DNA of 64,000 nucleotides from Onchocerca volvulus (lineage: Eukaryota; Nematoda; Chromadorea; Rhabditida; Onchocercidae), in contig HG738138.1 of NCBI GenBank assembly GCA_000499405.2, positions 5,764,888 through 5,828,887 on the forward strand, written 5' to 3'. The notes beneath the pieces were generated by a model. It saw only the letters and a program-made list of their open reading frames with translations. It did not search any database and was not told the origin of the DNA. Every line of letters begins with the position of its first letter. Within the stretch, counting starts at the first letter, position 1. Shown here piece by piece: positions 24,162 through 38,437 of this stretch. Both the position numbers and the translations under genes were made by a program.

Positions 24162-24995
24162 TTAATTTTTATTATTCTTCTCGGACACAATGATTAACGG
24201 ATGAAGCTGTTGTCGTTTTTGATACCGTTTGATCTGTTCTTCGGCTATCTTTACCAGAAGTTTGGATTTATTCAGAAGATGACTCAACTCCTGCTTAAGA
24301 AGTTTGTTCTCCAGAATCTACAACTGAATATTTATTACATTCTATATCGCTAATAAATTTAGAAGCCTATTTTAGAACTCTGATAGAGCTATACCGATGA
24401 TGCTGTTTTCTGGAAAATATATTACATTAAATGATTAGAAAATTCTAGTGAGATATTTCATCAGTTCATATCTGCTTACTTTTCGGAAGTTATTTTATAA
24501 ACCCATTAAAATTTTGATAGTTAAAAATTTTAACATCTAAAACAAGTTTGAAAATTGAAAATCAAAAGTAGCTAAAATAGTTTTAGTTCTAGACGGAATC
24601 TGAATTCACCATTTCATCATAGCATTTAAAATTATTTTTTAAATTTAAAGTTCACTTTTTCCTGATATATTTTCTCCTTTTCTTTCACCATCATGTCCAG
24701 ATCTTTCGAGATATTTTTCATATCTTGTAACTTCATAGCTAGATTAAATACATCTTCCATTTTCTAAAACATAGTAATAAATATATATATATAAAGAAAT
24801 AAAAAAATAAAAAGAACTAAAATTGCTTACTTCGATATTTTTTTGCACTGATTGTGCACATTTCATCAAATCATCAAATAAAAGCGTGCACTGCTTTAAA
24901 TCATTAATTTGTTCCTTGATGGTTTCGAATAGCGATTTGTTCTTTGATGATTTCACTGCTGCTTTGATATTTTGTGTATTTTTTCGATCAGCCAT
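24162..24995 (-). CDS. Small coiled-coil protein, 142 aa
   Basis: Function not recognised. Exons 24995-24831 (55 codons), 24763-24656 (36) and 24317-24162 (51 plus stop), all phase 0 with consensus sites (GTAAGC and GTGAAC donors, TTTTAG and TTGTAG acceptors). The protein is hydrophilic and almost wholly predicted helix, with heptad-like spacing, for example SLFETIKEQINDLKQCTLLF, MKNISKDLDMMVKEKEKIYQ and LENKLLKQELSHLLNKSKLL. Such small coiled-coil proteins are often subunits of kinetochore, BLOC/BORC or Mediator complexes, but nothing here picks one. A TTTTACAG acceptor about 40 nt upstream of the start fits trans-splicing or a 5' UTR intron. Confidence 0.65.
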
Positions 24996-26770
24996 ATCGT
25001 TCGTATGCTATAATTTTATCTTTACTCTGTAAAAAGTAGGATCATACGATGATGTCAAATGCAGAATTCTGGTGATTTGATCTAAAAAACGATGAACACA
25101 ATAGGATTTCGACAATGAGTTCTGGAAAAAGGAACAATTTGGAATCACTTAAAGCCGTGTTAAAACAGCCTATTAAGATTTTTTCAAATTAAAATAACAT
25201 CCGAGAAGGAATGAATTTTTGCCAATCTAATATAGCAAAATTATACTACGATCCGTTTCTTTTATATGAGAAGCGTATATAAAATATACTCAAAACTATG
25301 ATTTAGCAGGGCATAAAATTATAAACAGATGATGTTGTTTCTCTGAAATTGGTAAAAAGAGATGACACTCAGAGAAAATCTCTAGGGATGCTCAGGACAA
25401 AAAAACAAGAAAGAGGCATTTCGACTGATGAAGTAAAACTGGTATCCCATCACAACTATTCCATTAGTAATTCATTAAACTTCATTTAGCAAATGCATAA
25501 TTCAGGCTTTGGAATTTATGATTATTTGATTTGGTTTGGATACATTTCACTTTTCTATTTGATGATAGCGTCACTGAATATTTTACCTGTCTTAGTTGTT
25601 ACAAAGACGAAGCCTTCTATTATCGTTGAGCAAATACCGCAATTTACTAGAAATAAAAATGGGATATTATTTTAAATTGTATCACTATTCATCATTAGAT
25701 TAAAGGTCTACATCAACGGGCATAGCGACCGGTAAGTTAAAAAGAATCGCTCATCTTCCCAAAGAAGCACTGCTTAACATATCATGAAACTCACGTACTT
25801 TCTGTTTAACCATGTCATAAAAATAAACATACAAAAGAAATAACACGTTACACGCAAGGTACTTCGACGTTATATTCCCGTTTAAATTAATCACCCCCCA
25901 ACAAATGGTTCAGGAGATAAACGAGAAACAGACCAGATCCCGAACGAACGAACCAACAACGGAGACAAGAACTAAACAACCTCCACCAGAGAAAGCAAAC
26001 TCGCAAATGATTTTGTTGGTTGGAATCGCACGTATATATACAATGAATCCAATGCGAATTTTGAAATTGCACGTACAAATGAGTCACATGCAAATTTTGG
26101 TATCAGAAGAAATGCTATTGTGAAGCGTAGGTGCTGCTATCAAGTAGCGTAATGCAATATGCAAATTTTATGATGGAGAAATTTTCAACAAGCAGAACGG
26201 GATTCTCATTCACCGAAGTTTGCAACATTTCTTAATTTATCTGCCTCCATTATTTTCGAGGGAGAATCTTATTTTTGCAGAAATTGTTGGTTATCCACAA
26301 CGAGCACCCGAAATAATCAAATAGTTTAATAATTATTTCATTCATGAGTGCTTTACTTACTTGAGCTTGCATAACTTCGCAATTGAAACATTTGCTGATA
26401 ATTCAATCACACTACTCTTCCTGATAACCGATCCATATTGATAATCAGTTAGTAATACTGATAACCTGGATGAACTATCTCTGCATGATGTTTCAGTGTA
26501 ATACTTCTTCAACAGCAATTTTTCATAAATAATTCTCATGAGGTTGAAATTTAACCATCGATGGAATCTGTATGATTCAAACAAACACCTTGTGCTTTCG
26601 ATGATAAACCGTTAATAATATCAAGTACTATTTTATGAAGAATGAAAGAGTTTGAGATGCCAACTTACACTTTATAGTTCAGTGAATTTCAAAGCGCTAG
26701 TAAATTTTTCATTTTTTATATTCGCAAAACAGCTGTTGTATCAAGTTTTTTTTTCCTTTTCAATATCAAG

Positions 26771-26803
<33 letters not shown>

Positions 26804-26832
26804 AATTTTTTTTTTTTTTTTTTTTTTTTTTT
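26771..26832. repeat. Twin poly-T tracts around AATTTAAA
   Basis: Two runs of about 27 T each are separated only by AATTTAAA. Such tracts are prone to assembly error and length change. Confidence 0.9.
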
Positions 26833-29825
26833 CTGAAGAGATAGGAGAATCAGTGAAATCAAATTGTGATTCTCTACGAAGCAAATATTTGAAAAATAAA
26901 TGTGTTTAAATCACTTAGTGATTATAGATTTCAAATTTACAGAGGAAAAATAGTTACTTTTAAATCTGACTTTTTTGTTAAAATTTTTCAAATTTTAAGA
27001 TTTCCCGCAAAAATTTTCTAAAATATTTTTTAAATATTTATGTAGCACTAACTGAGATGGAAACAATTGGAATGATCAGCGTTACTTCTCTTTGTTCGTA
27101 ATTGTTGCTGCATATTGAGCGTAATAGCCCTCCAGATCAACATTTCGACGGAGAATGAAAATGGAAGGGATCTCGTTTTGAATAGAAAGAACTGATAACG
27201 TTACCTGCAAACTTCTGGAACTTTTCTCTCTAATCCTCATAAATAAATGGAAAGAACTTAAAACGAAAGAGTTTGCGAAGCTTTAGAAGAAAGTAAACTT
27301 ATAGGATTCTTCCAGAATCATACAAGCATGTCATGCTCATCTTGACATGCAGCATTCATAAGAACATCGTTGTAAATGAATAATTTTAAACTGAATGTGG
27401 TAGAATTGGATTTTGTGTAATGATCTATGATTATCATGATTTTTGCTGACTGATAATTTCAGCCTCAGTAACAGTTTGAATGGTAATATTTCCAGTGATA
27501 CTGTTGTTTTTGATGATGACATTGTTTCTATAAGTTGTCACAGTAAAAAGAGTTATTTTCGAAGTAATTCTTGGCGAAATATCAGTAGCTTCGTCAAAGC
27601 AATTTTTGTCATCTTCATATAGGCTTCCATTCTACTGTATTTTTCCAATCATTCAGTTTATTATTATTATTGAAATCAATCGATGATATTACAAGGTTAG
27701 AAAATAACAATTTAAAATTAATGAGACATTTGTGATTCTTCCTGACATTTCTAAGTGTTTTGCTGTGAATGCAATTTGCTGAAGTGCAAGAACTGTTGAA
27801 CTGAATATTGTTGTGCTAAAAATAACTAAACGTCTACCGTAATATTTCAATTTGCAAGAATGTGTCGTATTTTCTACAGATGTTGTCAGTGCAGAATCGG
27901 AATTTGCGTGATAACTACAATTTTTTTTTTTTGTAAAGCTACTTTACTAAATCTGCTCCTGATAGCACTTCACTTATCAACGTTTGTTGATAACAAATCT
28001 ACGGTTTGGACAATGTTGCACTCATTTCTCCTATATTTTTCTGAATAAACATTCTCACGCTGAAATCCAAACTATATTCCACTTTATTATTGTTGGTAAA
28101 GTTAAGATTCTTGATTTGTTTGGATGATTCTTCTATTTTCAGATTCTCTAAATGATTCAATGAGATGTTCATCGGACATAGAAAAGCTTTTTTTGATATA
28201 TTTATAACATTATTTGTCTCATAACTGTGTAATTGTCACATTCTCAAAGATTCAGCTTTGTTTGGAAAAATCTAATCACTATCACTTAATCAGGTGTTAG
28301 GTCATCAGGTATTAGATACAACGAAGTTTTTATCTCTATCTTGAAACTTCAATATCTATCTACTAAAAACTGACAGTGGACATAATGTTTCTGTAAGTGT
28401 GATCGATGTTGATCAAAATGCATGAGATGCAAAAGCGGTAAAGTATGCTGAAATTTATTAGCGAAATAAATTATGTCATTGTTAAGAGATTTAAGTTATT
28501 TAGCATTTAATTGTTATTACTAAATTTAATTTAAAAAAGTGCAATTCGTCATAATTATAAAAAAGTTTGAAATATCGACAAGTTAAGGATTTAATCGAAA
28601 ATCATATGAAAATCATGGTTAAGAGACTAGTAAAGTTAATCTTACATCGGATACCATCATTTTGATTATGAGCAGATGATGTAAGGGACAGAAGAGCAAT
28701 ACGATCTGATAATCTTATAAGCAATCCAACCTGACCAAAGTATGGTACCAGGAACTATGCTGTGACAAATATAAATTCACCCTTTCAAATTCAAAGTCAT
28801 CTTGCATTACATGTAATGTATGCATTTGCAATCATCAAATAATCGAAATGATAGGAATGAAATGAGATATGATAAGGGCAAGCGTCGCTGATGTTTTCAC
28901 AGCATCAATAGTCAGTTTTTATCAGTTTTCTGATTTAAGAATAGACAAAACTTTATGAGCATTAATGTCCTGTTTATTATAAAGAGCCAAGTGAAAAAAT
29001 AGCATTCTTGAGCTAAATTCTAATGCCTTTATAGAATTATTCGCTGTGTGATGAATGTTTTATTGTAACTTGAAATTTCAAATCACATTTCAGATTTCAA
29101 TGAGTTATGATAATCATTCCAAAATACTGCAAAAAATTTTTCCTCCTCCCAATATGATTAATCATAACTTTAGCATTAAAAACTATCATTTGAAAAAGAA
29201 GTGAACTTATTTGATGTAGATAAATCTCCTGTTTATTGTGCAGCTTAACTGCAACTTTATTTTGAGCATGAAGGAAAATGTACGTCAGGGAGAAAAATTA
29301 GCCTCTGTTTTATTTGGTGAAAAAGATGGACGATAATGATGAAGAAAGGTTGGGGTACTGGTTGATGATACCTTTCGAATGTATCAATTAACTAAGTCGT
29401 AGATATGGCAAAACCTGAATGAAACGTGCAAATGACCTATAGAACTTCGATTTTACTAATATTTAAAACATAAATACTTGTTGCATTAGTTCGTTTTCAC
29501 TATCAATCTATCACTGTTCAATTTTTTGAATTTTTAAACTTCGTTCATACACTTTTTTTTTTTTTGAAAAAAAATCCATATGACATGTTTGTTGTTCGTT
29601 CTTGTCTACTTTTTTCCTTTCACTGTCAATAATTTCCTCTGCATATTATCCGATAATTTGATTTTTTTTTTTCAAGGAATAATCAAGTATAATTCAGGTA
29701 CGATCAGGTATAAATCTGGCGTAATCGGTATAAATGATCGTAACAGTGCCAAAAAAACGGAGTGAAAAAATGTTATTGATATTCATGTGGATTAAGCAAA
29801 AAATATGCTAATTGTTGTCAATGCG

Positions 29826-29851
29826 GAGAGAGAGAGAGAGGAAGAGAGAGG
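29826..29851. repeat. GA-rich simple repeat
   Basis: A short (GA)n-type purine tract, GAGAGAGAGAGAG followed by GAAGAGAGAGAGG. It lies about 0.7 kb upstream of the Caspr-like gene and could be a promoter-type purine tract. Confidence 0.8.
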
Positions 29852-30566
29852 GATCGGGCTAGATATTTTTATGTCCGCTTCTGAATGCATAAGTTGATTC
29901 GAGCCTTGACCATTGGTTATGTTCGATTTTGCCGAAAGGCGAAAGGCCCAAATGATAAGTCGCTATTTAGACTTCAGGCTAGACATTTTGGCCTTTATTA
30001 TGAATGAAATTCTTCATTAGTTATTAAGAAAGAAATAGATGTGTGAGCAATTGGTTGGTAGTCCCCTAAGCCTAATGCTGTGGGAGCATCAAATCCATCA
30101 ATCAAGAAAGAATGAAGTATTTAGCGGAACAGCAGAGGATAGACTTGCAGCTCGCAGATGGCGTGCCGAAGAGAGCCAAGAGAAATAGATGGGCTTGTTA
30201 TTGCAGCTGCTCGATTGCTTGTTACTCTGTCGTAGGCTATTCATGAAAAAGGATGGGGCATTGTTAAGTTCAAGTTTCTTTCTTTGGTGGTCATTGTCCA
30301 TCCCAAACGATTCCTCATTTGGCTTCTCTTTTCCCATCTTTGTCATAAAGCAAACAGCTGCTGCCTAAAATCACAAAGTTTGGTCAAGTAAATATACGCC
30401 ATTTTCTCCAATTTAATTATTGTACAGTATAACTTAACCAGCAGCTGTATAGTACTGCCATCTATCCAGTAATGATTCTTCCTAATGGTCATCGTGCTAT
30501 CCGTGCTGGTCACCACCTGTCGCAACCACTTCCTAGAATTGACTACTGAAAAGTTAAATTACTTCG

Positions 30567-33500
30567 ATGCGACGACAGTCTTACTGCCCTTTGCCATTTT
30601 TTTTTTCATTATTTTTACCTACTTCCCTATTTCTTCCAGGTAAAATATCACCAGTATATTTTGTTATTTTGTTTTTTCTTTCATCTCCATTCGTAATTTT
30701 TCTTTCACTTAAGAAGTTCGCTTTCTTATTCGACTTTCTTTACAGTTCGAACTTAATGATATAGTCTTCGGATCTGGAAAATCTAATAAAAATTAATTTG
30801 GTGCATATCAGTTTTGCAATAAATTTCATTCAATTTTTACGATTACATTTAAGATTAGCACAATAAATTTTTTTGACTGATTGAATATAACATCTTGCTT
30901 TCTCAGTAACAAATTTTACTTTGGTGGATGGCTTAAACTGCGGGGAGCAAAGTTTTTCTGCGCTAAACATCGATCTTGGCTTTCTACATATCGTTCAAAG
31001 AATTGCCATTTTGGCTCCATTATCATTATTTTATGTATATATCGAAGTTAGTGATGATAATACTGCCAGAATTCAACTACGCGCTCCCAATGGATCACCT
31101 TTGGTATGTTTCAAAGTTCTGTTGAAAATTCGACTTGTGATTTTTATATTTGAAAAGTAATCATTGATACTGACTATCATTTAATGACAAAGAATGTAGT
31201 GCCATATCAAATTTTAGTACACGTTTGACATGAAAGTTCCAAGTTATTGAAAGGTTTTTATGTGTCAATAGCGAGTGGTATGACATTCACGAGAACAATT
31301 TACTCTGTTGAAGTAAAATCCATTAAGCGAATTGATTTTCGAAATTCATATAATCTCAAGATATGTTAATTTTTGTATTGAAAAATGTCATTTATGTTTG
31401 GCTTTTAATCTGATTTGAAGATTTTATATTCGTCACTCTCAGCCACGGCTTCTGAATGGCAGACGTTAGACGTACTTACAAGAAGAATTTATGTTGTGCC
31501 CGTACATAATTCCGATGCTGATATCATTCCTACTGTCGTGATTACTGCCTGTAAATACTGTAAGTATTTCATTGAAAAAAAAAAGCGAGAAACTTTTTTT
31601 AAAAAAATATTTTAAAATGATTTATTCTAATTATTGTAAAAATCCGATTTGATTACGTGATCATGATGGGAGAAAGAAACGTGATATTCATAGAAGTTGA
31701 AATGAATGAACTTAGAGAAAGTTTACACAATTTTCATGCAAGCGAGGAAAAAATACTTTGTATTAGCTGATAATTACAGCAATCCGAACTATACTGTTAA
31801 TTTAACTGACAGAAGGTTAATTTATCAGATAGAATAATTTTGAAAAATATCTTTAGCAACGCCAATATCATATTTTAATGATAATATGTATTCCGTTGAT
31901 ACGCATAAAGTTGGTATCGTTTCGATGTATGAAAATCATTTGATTGTTATGTTTCGCACATTTAAAAATGGAATATTCGTATTTTCGATGGTCGAACAAG
32001 GCGATTTACTAATTGCCCAAATTGTTCATGGCAAAATTTTCATTATTTTTGATTTTGGTAAGTTAGTTGTGTTTAATTGTATTTTATTTATTTGGTTATG
32101 AAGAAAAAGTTTACTTTTCTGGAGAAGAATGTGCTAATATGTTAAAAAAAAAAAAATTAGAACACCAGCGTAGGAAATAACATTATTCAGTTCTATATCG
32201 CAGAAAATTTTAAAACAGGTTCACTTACTCAAACAACAATTTCTGGAGGGACAGCGTTGAACGATGGTGAATGGCATGAAATCCGTTGGATTCATCAGTT
32301 TGATTCCGTACAGTTGTATGTGGACGGCGTTATCATGAATACCACTGCTCCATCCGGTTTATATAGAAAGTTGGATTTCGATACAAACATTCATATTGGT
32401 GGACGACCAATGGATGACATGAGTCCTGGTATTGAGACTAGCTATCATGGATGCTTTGCTCGGATCATGCTCAACAATGTTGACCTCTTGGCTGAAATAC
32501 CCAGATCATTGCGCAAAGATTGTCAAGTATTCAAATTTTTTTATTAATCCATTTTGCATTTGAAAAGTCAATGTTGAAGACCAAATGATAGACTAAGAAT
32601 TTGAAAGTAGCATAAAGGAAAAAAAACTCTTGTTGAACACTTTGAATTCTATTAGAAAATTTGAAATTAAAATGATGAAGAAAGACTTTGATCTTTCGCA
32701 AAATTTCAATTAATATACGATGCATTTTTCGGTGCAGATGCCAAAGTCACAACTGATGACCATTATGACTGGAGGCTACGTATCTATACCATTTTTATTT
32801 TTGCCATTTTCAATCGAATTTCGTATTCTACCTCAGCCAACTTCCATACTATTATTAACCGATGAAAAAAATAAATCGCTCGCGCGGATAGCACTCGATC
32901 AGAAGGGATTGTTGGTTTTAACAATGTTTGCTAATATGTCTGAAGTTCAGCAACTGTCACAATCAGGTTTGAATTTGATCTTAAACTTTGCAAAAAAAAC
33001 TCAAAAATCATCCATTTTTGAAAAATCATCCATTCTTTGATTTCTTTAATTATCAAAGATTATAGATATATTATTATTTTGTATCAATCATCTTCTGCAG
33101 AAATGAATTCTTTATTAACACATTTTTTTTTTTTAAAGACATATTGCTTAAATAAGAAAATCTTCAAATGTCTTGATAATATCCAGAAATGCAGGCAAAT
33201 TAGTCAATGATGGCAGTTGGCATTCTCTGTCATTGATGATTTGGGGAACACGACTACATGTTGAGGTGGACAGTAAAACGGTACTTTGGTCAGAAGGAAG
33301 TGCAGTTCGAAATTTAGCTAAGCAACTTACTCATTTTCATTTATCAGCAATTGGATGCTATCGATCGGCTACTGTAGCTTTCAAATCATCAAACTTAATT
33401 GGCAACGTTACGCTGGATGCATGTCATTTTCAAGAAAGGTGATTAATTTATATTTGCATATTATCAGTTTCTAAAAATATGTTTTCGATTACAAATAAAA

Positions 33501-36500
33501 CTGGCATACTAATGTTAATATATGCTAATGCATTAATCTATAATAGGTTAATATATTGGTAGAATTTGATATTCCCTTCAAAATATGAGCATTTATTTAA
33601 AAGTAAGATTTCAAAAAATAAATTTTTAACATAAATTTTTATAAAGTATGTGAAAAATTCTGCAAGGAAAATAGTTTAATGTGCAACTAATGGACTGAAG
33701 ATCATTTATATTCTACAAAGCTTACAAAGGAATAAAATCAAAATTTGTTTTCTAGATGCCTTCCAAATCCTTGCGAAAATCATGCGATTTGTGAGCAGAT
33801 ATCTTTGAATGACTTCAATTGTAATTGTCGTGATAGTTACTACGGGAAAACATGCCACGCAAGTGAGTTATCAATCGTATCGGTAATGAGATAATCACGT
33901 ATAATGAGAAATGAATGAGATAATAAATTGAAAATTTGCAGCAACTATTATTTTATAAATTAATTGTATCCATATTTAGAGTTTGACAATATCATCATTG
34001 TCTTCAGTCTTTGTAATCATTCGTAGAAATGGTAGAGTTATGATTTCATCTCATCTATGCTAATTTCATGAATGTTGGAGGGATGAAAAATCCAACTATT
34101 ATGATGATAATAATTCAGCACAGAACTATCACTCCTGTGAAGAATTCTTTGTGAAGAATCCACACATCAGAAAGAAGAATATTACAATTGATCTAGATGG
34201 CGGAAATCCACTGGAGCCACTTATGGTACAGTGTGAACAAAATTTCAAGGATTACAATGATATAAAGAGAATTGTCTCAAAAATATTCCATCAATTTGGA
34301 AATAATGATATTGTGATTAGTGGTGATTATGGACCAGGTTCTGTCAAGAAATCACTTGATTATGGTATTGGTACCGATCAATTAGATCGTTTTATCGAAG
34401 GATTTGAAAATTGTCAACAGGTGTGTATATCCTTGTTGATAATTTATTTTCAATCCAGGTGTCAAGTGCATTACTTGACGTTTTACCCTAAACTAATTTA
34501 TGCAAAACTGTGAAGGTTGTGAAAAAAAAGGTGGCTTCAGTGAATTCTGATGATAAAATAAGTGCTACGATTGCAGTATATGCGTTACGAATGTCGAGGA
34601 GGTGCAAAATTGATGAGTTACCGTGCAGAAAGAAGGCCATCATCATGGTACAGTACAAGGATTGGTCAACATGCGATGCAATGGGGTGATGCACCACCTT
34701 ATTCAAGGATGTGTTCATGTGCAGCAAATTCATCCTGCACGCTTAACAGGTTTTGCAAGTTTCATTCACTCCACTTTTTCTGCTTTCTTTTTATTCCATG
34801 CTAATCATTTGATGATGCGTGAATTAAAAATATTTTTTATTGAATAAATAATTTTTGTATTTTAGTACTGAATTCGAGTTCTTAATCTTCAATTATCTTT
34901 TTAAAATATGCCTTTGATAATTCAGTATTGTTTCATCCAAATTTAGCCAATTGTGCATTTCAGAATGTGTAATTGTGATAGTGGCGAAGATAGTGTTGAT
35001 GAAGGCTACAATCCTCACATGCAATTGCTACCAGTGATGAATTTATACCTTGGAGGCACAACAGCTACATCATCAATAAATGTTTTTATTGGCCCTCTTG
35101 TTTGTAGCAAACGCCGTGAGTGTGCCATTGCCGATTCGAGCTTCATATAAAGCAATTATTTTAAGAAAAAAATAATTTTAATGAAAAAATTAGAAGAGTT
35201 CCCCGATTTTTAATACTCATTTAGCTTATCTTATCTGCATTGTTTCATAATTTCATAACTTTTTCATGCAGATGTATTTGATGGAATAACATTTCTGAAT
35301 CGCAATGCTCGTTTGGCTGGTTCACAGGCTTTATTCGGATCAGTGATGGATGTCGAGTTTCAGATACGCATGTCACATGCTCGAATGACAATTTTTACAT
35401 GGGAATCGTTGAATGGACAACGTTGGTATCAACTCTATCTTGCAGGTTGCTAGTTCAAAAACAAAGTTTGCCAGAAGTTATTTCATCACCGTCTTTCCCA
35501 ATTGATTATTGAGTTTAAGCTGTTTTTCTAGAAAACTATTTCTTCTCCTTTTTACGCTGCACTCATAAGAATGATCTAATTTGAAAGACTGGTTTTTAGC
35601 CTCTTGGCATAATTTGTACCATAAAAATATTTCTATTTATCATATTTTTATCAAATGTTAATCTTCAGATGGACATCTGATAGGACAGGTTGTAAGCGGA
35701 AGCAAAGTTTTTGAAATTCAATCGAAAATGCATATAAATGATAATAGATGGTATACAGTATACTGGGAAGTAAATGTAAATGAAATGATGTTGAATGTGG
35801 ATAACGAAAGTAGCATATTGAATGCTTATATTGTACCTCCGAATGTTTACACATGGATCATAGGTGAAGTTTTTCCGAATTCTTTTTGTTTTGATTACTG
35901 TATTATGTTTGACGATTGATTTCAATAAATTACAGGATCACGAACAGAACGTGGTTTATCAGGTTTTGCTGGTCAGATTCGAAATATGTATTTGAGTGGT
36001 AATGAAATTATGTTGCAATCATTGGTCCGAAAGCAGGGACGAGGCATGAGGGTTCGTCATATTTTGGCTAACAAGCATTTCTCTCCTTTAGAACATTACT
36101 TTTTAAATTGATCATTTTCGATTTTCTATTCCTCAATCATGTGAATTTATTACAATATAATTGCGCGACATATTTTACTCCGCAATCTGAGTCTTGCTTG
36201 ATGAATTCTGGTTGAGACGACAAAGACTTCTTTATTTATTTATTGTTTTGCTTTCTTCTACTTAGGGTATTGAATTGGGCGAAAAAAGAACATGTCAGGA
36301 TGATGATTGCTTAAATCATGGCCAGTGTATCGAATTCTATGATAGTCACAAATGCAATTGTAACAGTACTCCATTCATTGGTGAAAAGTGTGACCGAGGT
36401 AATTTTTGCTTTCTTTACTGCATTTGTGGTTGGTTTATTCATTTTCGCTTTCAAATAATCATCAGCAAGTAGTATAGTGAATGCTAAAACTGAGTAAAAA

Positions 36501-38437
36501 CGATCAATATTAATCATTTTGTTAGACAGAAGATGAAATTATAGATGTCGCCATATTTGTACCGAAAGATTCTGAACTGATGATTCCATGGCAACATCCA
36601 GCTCAAGTATCATCTTGTTTTCGGATAGCTATACAGTCATATTCTTCAAACTATTCATTGATTAGAGCAAAGGCTTTATTTGCAGACTCTCAGTTTAACT
36701 TGACTATCAATCCGAAAGGTTACAATTTGTTATTATTAAGTCACATTTGGGTATCTTATCAGATGCCGTCGAAACACAATGGAGATGTTTTAGGAAGTTT
36801 CAAATAGATTAAAAGAACATTTACGCTTGCTAAATGCTGAAACTTGACGATTTTATCAATTATTGGATATTGATTAAATTGAATAAAAGGTTTAATTCAG
36901 GCTGTATTCCAAGCGTTTTAGATACTTCATGTATTATAAGCTTTAAGTGCAGATAATTGATCACTAAAAAACTTAATTTATTGTATGAGTTGTTAGTCCC
37001 TGCTAAGTTTTATTATCAGGAAAATATTTTCAAGAAACTGCTAAATATTGTAATTAATTTTCACAGGTTATCTCGAATTATCAGTTTTCGATGGCTTTTT
37101 CTTCCACTATGAAGCCACAGACACTATACATAAATTTGACGATAATGAACTCACCGATGTCAATTTTTGTGCCGAAAATACTGACTTTACTCTTCAGGTT
37201 GGCTGAAAATGGCTTCAAAGCTTTGAATAATTTTACAGATAATCTTAATGAGCCTTTTTCTTTTCCAATTCGATTTCAACATTATCATGAGAGGAATAAT
37301 AATAATTAAGCAGTGTGGAAAGACGATGATATACACACCTCAGAAGAAACATCTTTGCTCTTTTACAACGTGTGTGTAATTGTTACTCATTATAACATGA
37401 TATCGTTTGAACAATGTGGGTGAGTAGTTGTATTTAAATTGTTTACGGAATTAAAATTTTTATAGATTAATGACGAACATGTTCTTCATATAAGTGGTAA
37501 CTGGTCATTCTTCTTACAGCTTAATGTTTGGAAATTCATTGATAAAAGTAATTTTTCTACATTATTAATAATATCTAATATTTCTATATCCTCCCTAAAT
37601 TATTAAAATCATTATCAATTGTTAAGTAAATCCCTTTTGATCACAGATTTTGCGGGTTGCTTGACAAGACTACAAGTTGGTGCCGCTTTTCCTCTAAAGG
37701 ATCCGTCATCATCACGTCTATCATATACGGGTGGAGTCCGCTTTCAAGGCTGTTCGTATGATCATATGTAAGTTCTTCATATTTTTTTTTCTTTTTTTCT
37801 TTTTTATTAACGGGACTACTTGATGTTTACACTCTAATTTACATCATCATTGCACATGATTTGAGAGTAAAAACATTAGGATTGAATGTATCGTCAACAA
37901 TTCTTTTTCTTTAACATGAATTTTCTGACTTATCTCACATTTCAGGGTTTTTGATCAAATGCCGAAACAAGAAAAAAAATCAGCATTGCCTGCCATTCAT
38001 ATCAATGCTATAATTGGACACCAAACTTCTTCACTGATTTTAACGCGTAAGTTTTGATGGATAATTGTCTGGAGGTCAAAATTTTTTTTCCCCTCCTTTT
38101 TCTCTATTTGTTCCCTCAATGATGGATGTAAATTTAATAAAGTAGTCATCATTAAGAAACATAAAATCTGCAAGACTAAGCATAAAGTCAATCGAAGAAT
38201 AATAAGATTCTTCCTTTTGAAAATTTTTTGATTTCTTAGTTATTTTAAGCAATAATCGGCATTATCATGGGTTGCTTTCTTTTTCTGCTCATCCTTACTG
38301 TTCTTATATGCTGGATTCGAAATCGACCTGATGGTGTGTACAAAACAAATGAAAACATTTTGGCGTATTGCACACCGAATCGTTCTGTGAAGCCGCTTCT
38401 TACAGTTAACTGTGTTAATCGGGAATATTTTTGTTGA
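30567..38437 (+). CDS. Caspr / neurexin-IV-like receptor (NLR-1/ITX-1 type), about 1167 aa
   Basis: Single-pass adhesion receptor of the contactin-associated protein family. About 21 exons; hand-spliced phases close exactly to 1168 codons with stop. Order: signal peptide (30567-30639); N-terminal segment 30907-31559; LamG (31857-32526, LNDGEWHEIRW, GCFARIML); LamG (32738-33438, VNDGSWHSLSLMIW); EGF (33756-33862, CLPNPCENHAICEQ); fibrinogen-like (34119-35115, HSCEEFF, WGDAPPYSRMCSC); LamG (35272-36051, LSGFAGQIRNMYLSG); EGF (36266-36398); fourth LamG (36530-37767, DFAGCLTRLQVGA); transmembrane helix (IIGIIMGCFLFLLILTVLIC) and short tail RNRPDGVYKTNEN, matching the juxtamembrane protein 4.1-binding region, ending EYFC, a class II PDZ-ligand form. 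In C. elegans NLR-1 acts at gap junctions and axons and ITX-1 in intestine; I cannot decide which is the orthologue. A clear discoidin domain is not visible at the N-terminus. Confidence 0.92.

Larger units (their letters stand above)
25000..30566. other. 5.5 kb gene-poor region
   Basis: Lies between the start of the coiled-coil gene (minus) and the start of the Caspr-like gene (plus), so it probably holds two divergent promoters. Contents seen: a less AT-rich patch at 25880-26120, a possible orphan first exon (26250-26214, MEADKLRNVANF then GTGAAT), the twin poly-T tract at 26771-26832, a GA-rich tract at about 29826-29851, and a patch at 30090-30350 open on both strands. No gene can be supported. 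Confidence 0.45.
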
